This document shows positions 7,796-12,717 of a stretch of 12,717 bases of DNA, piece after piece. The stretch covers positions 1 through 12,717 of the forward strand of contig JAKAMS010000034.1 in NCBI GenBank assembly GCA_021812745.1, in the 5' to 3' direction. Every line of letters starts with the position of its first letter. Positions within the stretch are counted from its first letter, which is position 1. The stretch comes from Bacteroidota bacterium (GTDB lineage Bacteria > Bacteroidota > Ignavibacteria > Ignavibacteriales > Melioribacteraceae). The notes below the pieces were generated by a model. That model ran no database searches, was not told the origin of the DNA, and saw only the letters and a list, made by a program, of their open reading frames with translations. A program made the translations under genes and the position numbers.

Positions 7796-9139
7796 ATGAC
7801 TCTTAGATCCCACATAAAAGAAACAATAAAACTTGCACTTCCTATTTCTGTCGGGCAGCTGGGACATGTAATGCTGGGAGTTGTTGACAGCATAATGGTC
7901 GGAAAGGTTGGTTCTGCATCGTTAGCTGCAGCATCCCTTGTAAACGGCATCTTCTTTTTGATCCTTGTGATAGGAATTGGTTTGTCAATGGCCGCAACAC
8001 CTCTGATAGCAATGGCAAAGGGCGCAAGTAAATTTGATGAGTGCGGAAAAATTCTTAATCATTCTCTCGTTGTTAATTCTGTTTTCTCAATTGCATTAAT
8101 GAGCGGGACTTTTGGATTCTCATTTCTTATTCCATTTTTAAATCAACCTAACGAAGTAGTAAAAGAAGCTGTTCCTTATCTACAAGTTTTGTCTATTTCG
8201 GTAATTCCATTTATACTTTTTCAGACTTACAGACAATTTTTAGAAGGGCTCTCCATTCCCAATCCCCCAATGTACATTGCTATCTTCGCAAATCTATTCA
8301 ATGCATTTTTCAATTGGATCTTTATTTACGGTAAATTCGGATTTCCGGCATGGGGGTTATTCGGTGCGGGAGTAGCAACAACATTAACACGCTGGACTAT
8401 GGCTGCGGTCTTATTTTATTTCGTTCTAAACTATAATAGAGTGCAGATATATAAACCGCAAATAAAAATCAAAGTGTTAGATTATTCATTACTTAAAAAA
8501 CTTATAAGCATTGGATTGCCAAGTGGTTTTCAATATTTTCTTGAAGTTGCAGCATTTTCATTTGCCGCCATAATGATCGGATGGCTGGGTAAAGCCCAAC
8601 TGGCTGCACATCAGATTGCTATTAATCTTGCATCTATAACATACATGATAATACTTGGTATTTCTTCAGCCGGAACAATTAGGGTCGGGGAAGCCGCCGG
8701 GAAAAAAGATATTACGCAAGTAAGACGTGCCGGATTCAGCACACTTGGGTTAGCCGCTTCATTAATGTTTTGTTTCGGAATCTCTTTTATTTTATTAAGA
8801 AATTTTTTACCAACTATTTACATCAAAGAAATAGAAGTGATTGCAGTTGCATCTAAACTTTTAATTATTGCAGCGCTATTCCAAATTTTTGACGGGCTTC
8901 AGGCAACAGGTATTGGAGTTCTTCGTGGTTTAACCGACACAAAGATTCCTATGTTGATTTCTTTTGCCGCCTACTGGATGATTGGAATTCCAATTGCAAT
9001 CATTCTTGGATTTCATTTTGAACTTGGCGCAGTCGGAATCTGGATTGGATTGCTGCTCGGGTTGGCTTCGCTCGGCATTACTATGTTATTTAGATTTAAC
9101 AGCAAGAGTAAAATTTTATACCAGAGCGGATTGAACTAA
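7796..9139 (+). CDS. MATE family efflux transporter, NorM-like
   Basis: A 447-residue, twelve-helix cation-coupled multidrug exporter of the MATE family. The N-lobe opens with LALPISVGQLGHVMLGVVDS (residues 13-32) and a VGKVGSASLAAASL segment, both typical of the NorM branch. The C-lobe repeats the pattern: SGFQYFLEVAAF carries an acidic residue at about E250, equivalent to the conserved C-lobe glutamate of NorM, followed by GWLGKAQLAAHQIA and an 'RVGEAAGKKD' loop. A 'GLQATGIGVLRGLTDTKIP' segment lies late in the C-lobe. It would pump cationic drugs, dyes or metabolites out using a Na+ or H+ gradient; the substrate is unknown. It is divergent from tatA. The EamA exporter follows 73 bases downstream, with its own promoter-like box between. 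No Shine-Dalgarno is evident. Confidence 0.92.
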   Translation: MTLRSHIKETIKLALPISVGQLGHVMLGVVDSIMVGKVGSASLAAASLVNGIFFLILVIGIGLSMAATPLIAMAKGASKFDECGKILNHSLVVNSVFSIALMSGTFGFSFLIPFLNQPNEVVKEAVPYLQVLSISVIPFILFQTYRQFLEGLSIPNPPMYIAIFANLFNAFFNWIFIYGKFGFPAWGLFGAGVATTLTRWTMAAVLFYFVLNYNRVQIYKPQIKIKVLDYSLLKKLISIGLPSGFQYFLEVAAFSFAAIMIGWLGKAQLAAHQIAINLASITYMIILGISSAGTIRVGEAAGKKDITQVRRAGFSTLGLAASLMFCFGISFILLRNFLPTIYIKEIEVIAVASKLLIIAALFQIFDGLQATGIGVLRGLTDTKIPMLISFAAYWMIGIPIAIILGFHFELGAVGIWIGLLLGLASLGITMLFRFNSKSKILYQSGLN

Positions 9140-9165
9140 ATTACATTTACATGAAAAATAATTTT

Positions 9166-9173
9166 TATCTTTG
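9166..9173 (+). promoter_or_regulatory. Candidate -7 box of the EamA/DMT gene
   Basis: TATCTTTG is an exact TAnnTTTG match and would give a leader of about 33 bases to the ATG at 9213. The last three bases are the TTG that opens the longest ORF in this frame, so that codon would lie upstream of the transcript. No clear -33 TTG is seen. Confidence 0.4.
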
Positions 9174-9212
9174 CCCACAAATTTTAAAAAATATTTTCAA
9201 GTGGAACTACTG

Positions 9213-10124
9213 ATGAGCCGATTTGCACCGATATTTGTAATAGTAGCCGCTGCTTTATGGGGAGTTGATGGGATTATATTGAGACCCGCATTATATAGTT
9301 TGCCTGTCCCGCTTGTTGTACTAATAGAAAGTTCAATTGTTGCTTTATTTCTCTCCCCTATCTTTATAAGACAATTTCCAAAATTAAAATTACTCAATAG
9401 AAAAGATTGGCTTGCATTTTTAGGTGTAGCTTTATTCGGCGGCGCAATCGGAACAATGGCAATAACAAAAGCACTTTTCTATGTAAATTTTGTAAACCTA
9501 TCTGTAGTAATTTTGATTCAGAAACTTCAGCCGGTCTTCGCATTAACTTTTGCTGCATTTATATTGAAAGAAAGACTTCCTAAGGTATTTTTCTTATGGG
9601 CTGCCCTTGCCGTTATTGGAGCTTACTTTATGACGTTCGGATATTCTCTTCCGGTTTTGGAAACAGGGAATAAAACACTAATCGCTGCAGGACTTTCACT
9701 CATCGCCGCTATAAGTTTTAGTTCTTCAACTGTTTTTAGCAAAAGAGCATTGCGAAATGTTGGATTTGAGTTGGGAACTTATTTAAGGTTTTTACTCTCT
9801 GCGATGATAATGCTTATTATAGCTGCCTCAATGGGTGAAATAAAAAATATAGTAAATGTTTCATCAACTCAATGGTGGATTTTTCTTTTAATAGCTTTTA
9901 CTACAGGTGGTGCTGCAATATTTCTCTACTATTACGGATTAAAGAAAATTACTGCTTCTGTTGCAACTATTTGCGAATTAGCATTTCCAATGACTGCTGT
10001 TGTACTTGAATATTTTATTCATGGGAATATTTTAAATCCGGTTCAATGGATGGGAGTGGCACTTCTTATTTTCAGTATAATTAAAGTATCGGGAGTAAAA
10101 TTTATCACTTCGGATACAAAATAA
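9213..10124 (+). CDS. EamA/DMT-superfamily transporter (RhaT/YdcZ-like exporter)
   Basis: A 303-residue protein of about ten helices made of two EamA domains, the standard drug/metabolite transporter architecture. The first repeat (about residues 5-140) contains AAALWG (12-17) in helix 1 and ends with LQPVFALTFAAFILKER (105-121), the typical helix 4 and 'KE' end. The second repeat (about 155-290) ends with the equivalent CELAFPMTAVVLEYFI segment. Such proteins usually export amino acids, purines or other metabolites; the substrate is unknown. An ORF start at TTG 9171 would add a hydrophilic 14-residue head, but that TTG lies inside a TAnnTTTG box, so ATG 9213 is chosen. It follows the MATE gene on the same strand and converges on the SnoaL-like gene with only seven bases between stop codons. 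Confidence 0.88.
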   Translation: MSRFAPIFVIVAAALWGVDGIILRPALYSLPVPLVVLIESSIVALFLSPIFIRQFPKLKLLNRKDWLAFLGVALFGGAIGTMAITKALFYVNFVNLSVVILIQKLQPVFALTFAAFILKERLPKVFFLWAALAVIGAYFMTFGYSLPVLETGNKTLIAAGLSLIAAISFSSSTVFSKRALRNVGFELGTYLRFLLSAMIMLIIAASMGEIKNIVNVSSTQWWIFLLIAFTTGGAAIFLYYYGLKKITASVATICELAFPMTAVVLEYFIHGNILNPVQWMGVALLIFSIIKVSGVKFITSDTK

Positions 10125-10131
10125 TTCAACT

Positions 10132-11001
10132 TTACTTTTCTATTTTATTTGCGACTTCTGCAAGAATAAACCAGTTTTTTCCATCACTCTTCCAAACTCT
10201 CATATAATTGAATTGTTCTTTCGTCATACCGTCATTATTTGTTTCCATTTCACCGTAAGTAAATCCAAGATCATTCGAGGAAGAAATCTTGCCTCCAAGC
10301 GGATTGAATTTATAATTATCTCTTTTTTGTGAAAGATAATTAATGATCTTCGTTGTGCCAATGAATGGGAATTCGCCGTCTCTCAGTAAACGTGAATCCT
10401 TATTTATAAATTTCTTATACGCAGTTTCAGTTCCAACTTCTGCAATTAACTTTGCAAACTTACGATCAAGATCGAAAAGTTGATCAGCTTTTAATTCCTT
10501 CTTTTTTATTATTGATGAAGTCGGTTTTGATTTTCTAGTCTCGAATTTAAGAGGTTCCAATTTATCCGAAGGTTTTTCGTTACTATTTCCGTAGTCAATT
10601 ACAAATTTGAACTCACCGTCGGATTGTCTTTGCCAGACTGTGCAAAAATTACCAAACCAAATTGCCGCACTGTCTTTACCTTTGCGGAATTCCGCAGGTC
10701 CGGTTGTAAATCCCATATCACCGTCTTTCGAAATCTCGGCATGAATTGGATACCAACTTAGCAATCCAGTTTTTTTTGGTGCATTGGTTAAGAAAGTCTT
10801 ACCATTCACAGGTTCGGGTCTGAATATAATTCCGTCGTCTGCAATAAATTTTAGAAATGAATCCCGTGTCCCAATTTCTGCGGCGCAGGCAGCAAATGAA
10901 TACTCGGTTGTTATTAATTGATTTAGGACCATTTTCTTTTGCTGCGGAAAAATTTGTGAAGAGAGAAATAAAAATATCATCCCTAAAATTAAATGTTTCA
11001 T
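10132..11001 (-). CDS. Secreted protein with two tandem NTF2-like (SnoaL/DUF4440-like) domains
   Basis: A 289-residue protein with a signal peptide (residues 1 to about 20: MKH, a hydrophobic LILGMIFLFL core, cleavage near 'FPQ/QKK'). The mature part is an internal duplication. Repeat A (about 27-136) and repeat B (about 174-286) share the order: a helix with FA....E-(I/V)-GT, then KFI..D, an R-x-(G/E) strand, a DGE/F segment, 'SxDxGFT-x-G', and a final strand ending in 'VW(Q/K).(S)DG..(F/W)' with aromatic residues. This is the cone-shaped NTF2-like layout of SnoaL/DUF4440 proteins. The function of each copy is unknown; catalytic residues are not recognisable, so binding of a small ligand is as likely as an enzyme role. 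The ORF is open to TTG 11052, but that TTG is the -33 element of a strong promoter candidate. It lies downstream of msrB. Confidence 0.8.
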   Translation of the reverse strand: MKHLILGMIFLFLSSQIFPQQKKMVLNQLITTEYSFAACAAEIGTRDSFLKFIADDGIIFRPEPVNGKTFLTNAPKKTGLLSWYPIHAEISKDGDMGFTTGPAEFRKGKDSAAIWFGNFCTVWQRQSDGEFKFVIDYGNSNEKPSDKLEPLKFETRKSKPTSSIIKKKELKADQLFDLDRKFAKLIAEVGTETAYKKFINKDSRLLRDGEFPFIGTTKIINYLSQKRDNYKFNPLGGKISSSNDLGFTYGEMETNNDGMTKEQFNYMRVWKSDGKNWFILAEVANKIEK

Positions 11002-11021
11002 CTTTACCAACAATTTTGTGT

Positions 11022-11052
11022 CAAACTTAACTCTACAATCTTTTTTCGACAA
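11022..11052 (-). promoter_or_regulatory. Promoter of the double NTF2-like gene
   Basis: On the minus strand TTG (11052-11050) is followed after exactly 20 bases by TAAGTTTG (11029-11022), a full match to the Bacteroidota pattern. The predicted start is near 11016, about 15 bases before the ATG at 11001. It lies in the short gap after the msrB stop, so this gene need not depend on msrB transcription. Confidence 0.6.
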
Positions 11053-11069
11053 GGTAATAATAATGGAAC

Positions 11070-11570
11070 TTACTTTTCTTTTTTCTCCAATTTAATGGAA
11101 ACTGAATTTATGCAGTAACGCTGGCCTGTCGGTTTTGGACCGTCATCAAATATATGACCGAGATGACTTCCGCAAGTAGCACACATAACTTCTATCCTGT
11201 GCATACCAAAACTATAATCATCCTTTGTAATAACATTTTTATTATTAATCACATCGTAAAAACTCGGCCAGCCGCAATCGCTGTCAAATTTTGTGTCCGA
11301 GCTAAACAATTCAGCACCGCACGCTGCACACTTATAAACCCCTTTACCTCTGGAATTCCAGTATTCACCGGTAAATGGTTGTTCAGTTCCCTTTTCACGT
11401 AATACGTGATATTGTTCCGGTGTTAATATTTCCTTCCATTCTTTCTCGGTTTTCTGGACTTTAAAAGACATCTCTTTGCCTTTCGTTTGATTTGATTTTT
11501 CATTTTGTTGTGCACAAGCAGAATATAGAGGAAGACTGATAATTATCATTATGAAAATTATCCTTTTCAT
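11070..11570 (-). CDS. msrB: Exported peptide-methionine (R)-S-oxide reductase
   Basis: A 166-residue methionine-R-sulfoxide reductase, which repairs oxidised methionines in proteins. The catalytic domain (about residues 38-162) has the zinc site made of CAAC (81-84) and CATC (130-133), the GWPSF substrate loop (100-104), H124 in 'FGMHRIEV', and the active cysteine C153 in RYCINS. The N-terminus (residues 1-19) is a hydrophobic export signal ending in LYSACA; the Cys at 19 could be a lipoprotein cysteine, but the -3 residue is Tyr rather than the usual Leu/Val, so lipidation is uncertain and ordinary signal cleavage is possible. Export means it acts in the envelope, so it needs an electron donor there; no dedicated thioredoxin-like partner or msrA lies in the window. 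An AGGAA Shine-Dalgarno precedes the ATG. It lies 83 bases after the SPOR gene and 68 bases before the NTF2-like gene. Confidence 0.94.
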   Translation of the reverse strand: MKRIIFIMIIISLPLYSACAQQNEKSNQTKGKEMSFKVQKTEKEWKEILTPEQYHVLREKGTEQPFTGEYWNSRGKGVYKCAACGAELFSSDTKFDSDCGWPSFYDVINNKNVITKDDYSFGMHRIEVMCATCGSHLGHIFDDGPKPTGQRYCINSVSIKLEKKEK

Positions 11571-11618
11571 AATAATTCCTTTCTTTATAGAATAATAAAC
11601 GATGGTGATTCTGGAAAA

Positions 11619-11630
11619 GTTCTTTAGAAC
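11619..11630. repeat. Short inverted repeat GTTCT-TT-AGAAC
   Basis: A perfect 5-base inverted repeat with a 2-base centre lies in the 83-base gap between the SPOR gene and msrB, 49 bases before the msrB start. Read on the minus strand it is followed by four Ts, so it could be a feeble terminator for the SPOR gene; it could also be a small operator. The stem is too short to be convincing in either role. Confidence 0.25.
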
Positions 11631-11653
11631 GGAAAATGAATAAAATCAATTCA

Positions 11654-12619
11654 CTAATTTATTTTCCTTTTATACTCTTCAGTTTCTTCAAGGGAATTAA
11701 AATAACCGATCCGAACCCGGTACCATTTAACACCTCTCAAAGTTCCCTCAGTAATAAAAGCATTTTGCCCTTTGGCTTTTAATCTTTTTACTTCTCTCTC
11801 TGCCTTAGACTTATTCTTCCATGATGAGACTTGAAAAGAATACTTTGTCCCTTCCTTAAAAATCATTTCCTTAGGGTTTGTTCCAGCGGGTAATTCTTTT
11901 TTACTGGAATCAATTACGGGTTTTTGTTTTTCAACATTTTGAGTCTGTTTAGCTTCAGAAGGGCTTTTTGTTTTACCTGTTATTGGTTTGGTTGGAGTTG
12001 ATTTCACTTCTTCTTTTGGAGCCAGTACTTTTTGAACAGAATCTTTCTTACTTAGATAAAGCGCAATTCTGTCATTAGCTTTTGCGCTGTCATTTTTTAT
12101 TTTTTTTACTGGTTCATCTTCCAATTTCTCTTTTTGAACTTTTGTATTATCTACAATTTGTGAAGTATCTTTTTGTTCATTTACCCCGATATCAATCTGC
12201 AAATAGTCAACAACTTTATTGTATATTGCAGTCATGGCTTCATTACCTTCAATTTGGACTGAAAAAGTTTCACTTCCAGAAGTAAATCCGGGTAAAGAAG
12301 TTTCACCTAAAATTTTTTGATTCTTGTCGTAATATAAAGTTCCAATCACAGTGTATTTACGCGATGCAGAATTGAATAATAGTTGAGTCTTAATACTTGC
12401 CGCTTCTTTTCCCAACGAAGTAATAATTTGCGGATTTTTATAAACAGTAATACTTAAAACCGATATTTGATTTTCAAATTTTTTGATGCTCGAAGTATCT
12501 ACATAAACTGTTTGGTCCTTTGTCTCTAAAACTTTTTCCCATTTAGGTCCGGGAGATTGAGCAAAAATTCTTATTGAAGAGATTAAAATGATTGCTGCAA
12601 ATAAAATTTTTCTTTTCAT
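11654..12619 (-). CDS. Secreted SPOR-domain protein with surface-adhesin-E-like N-terminal domain
   Basis: A 321-residue exported protein. Residues 1-20 are a signal peptide (MKRK, hydrophobic core, cleavage near 'RIFA/QS'). Residues about 25-140 form one globular domain opening with WEKVLETKDQTVYVDTSSI and a later 'SRKYTVIGTLYYDKN', which resembles the surface-adhesin-protein-E-type domain, a resemblance I would call probable only. Residues about 145-255 are a low-complexity linker rich in Lys, Glu, Ser and Thr. Residues 258-321 are a SPOR domain (YSFQVSSWKNKSKAEREV, then VKWYRVRIGYFNS), which binds denuded peptidoglycan glycan strands at division septa. The layout suggests a tether between an outer domain and the cell wall. 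The first gene of the minus-strand run (SPOR, msrB, NTF2-like); no TAnnTTTG box is visible upstream, only TAAATTTA. I do not recognise a specific gene name. Confidence 0.8.
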   Translation of the reverse strand: MKRKILFAAIILISSIRIFAQSPGPKWEKVLETKDQTVYVDTSSIKKFENQISVLSITVYKNPQIITSLGKEAASIKTQLLFNSASRKYTVIGTLYYDKNQKILGETSLPGFTSGSETFSVQIEGNEAMTAIYNKVVDYLQIDIGVNEQKDTSQIVDNTKVQKEKLEDEPVKKIKNDSAKANDRIALYLSKKDSVQKVLAPKEEVKSTPTKPITGKTKSPSEAKQTQNVEKQKPVIDSSKKELPAGTNPKEMIFKEGTKYSFQVSSWKNKSKAEREVKRLKAKGQNAFITEGTLRGVKWYRVRIGYFNSLEETEEYKRKIN

Positions 12620-12717
12620 CTTTTCTTCTGTTTTGGTTTCTATCCTAAGTAAATTTAGTTAAAAATTTCCTTTCATTAAAAAAATGTTATCCTTCAAAAA
12701 AATGTTTTTGTGGTTTT

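Noticed and set aside
12650..12657. TAAATTTA as a -7 box for the SPOR gene
   Set aside because: It misses the final G of TAnnTTTG, is a plain AT palindrome, and has no TTG at the proper distance.
12678..12706. Direct repeat AAAAAAATGTT at 12678-12688 and 12696-12706 upstream of the SPOR gene
   Set aside because: The repeat is mostly a poly-A run in an AT-rich leader; an 18-base period with two copies is not evidence of a control site.
1..12717. Search for an unusual multi-gene system (defence, mobile element, biosynthetic cluster, CRISPR)
   Set aside because: All twelve genes belong to common housekeeping or transport families with normal lengths; no integrase, transposase, repeat array, toxin-antitoxin pair or coherent accessory operon was seen.

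Overview
The window reads as ordinary chromosomal DNA of an AT-rich member of the Bacteroidota/Chlorobiota/Ignavibacteriota group. I favour an Ignavibacteria-like organism, but that is inference. Several genes are preceded by the Bacteroidota-type -7 element TAnnTTTG, in three or four cases with a TTG about 19-20 bases further upstream. Strong Shine-Dalgarno sequences are rare. The SPOR-protein, SnoaL-like-protein and TatA sequences have the style of that group. There are no tRNA or rRNA genes, CRISPR arrays, transposases, phage genes or obvious islands.

Layout: (1) 1-196, minus, is the N-terminal fragment of an ABC-F-type ATPase. (2) 308-3577, plus, holds three membrane proteins in a row: an MgtC/SapB-DUF4010 protein, an MFS transporter and a DedA protein. 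(3) 3595-7087, minus, holds an APC amino-acid permease and the Hsp90 chaperone htpG, separated by a clear intrinsic terminator. (4) 7363-7527, minus, is a short tatA/E gene. (5) 7796-10124, plus, holds a MATE efflux pump followed by an EamA/DMT exporter. (6) 10132-12619, minus, holds three exported proteins: a double NTF2-like (SnoaL/DUF4440-like) protein, an exported methionine-R-sulfoxide reductase (MsrB) and a SPOR-domain protein.

How the genes fit together: six of the twelve genes encode polytopic membrane proteins (transport, membrane homeostasis). HtpG and MsrB serve protein quality control, in the cytoplasm and outside it respectively. The last three genes all act beyond the inner membrane. 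Beyond shared strand and short spacing I see no dedicated pathway. I do not find a new multi-gene system here. The most notable points are a tandem duplication of an NTF2-like domain inside one secreted protein, and a recurring trap in which the longest ORF begins at a TTG that is really part of, or next to, a promoter element. I therefore moved four starts to internal ATGs (308, 7527, 9213 and 11001).
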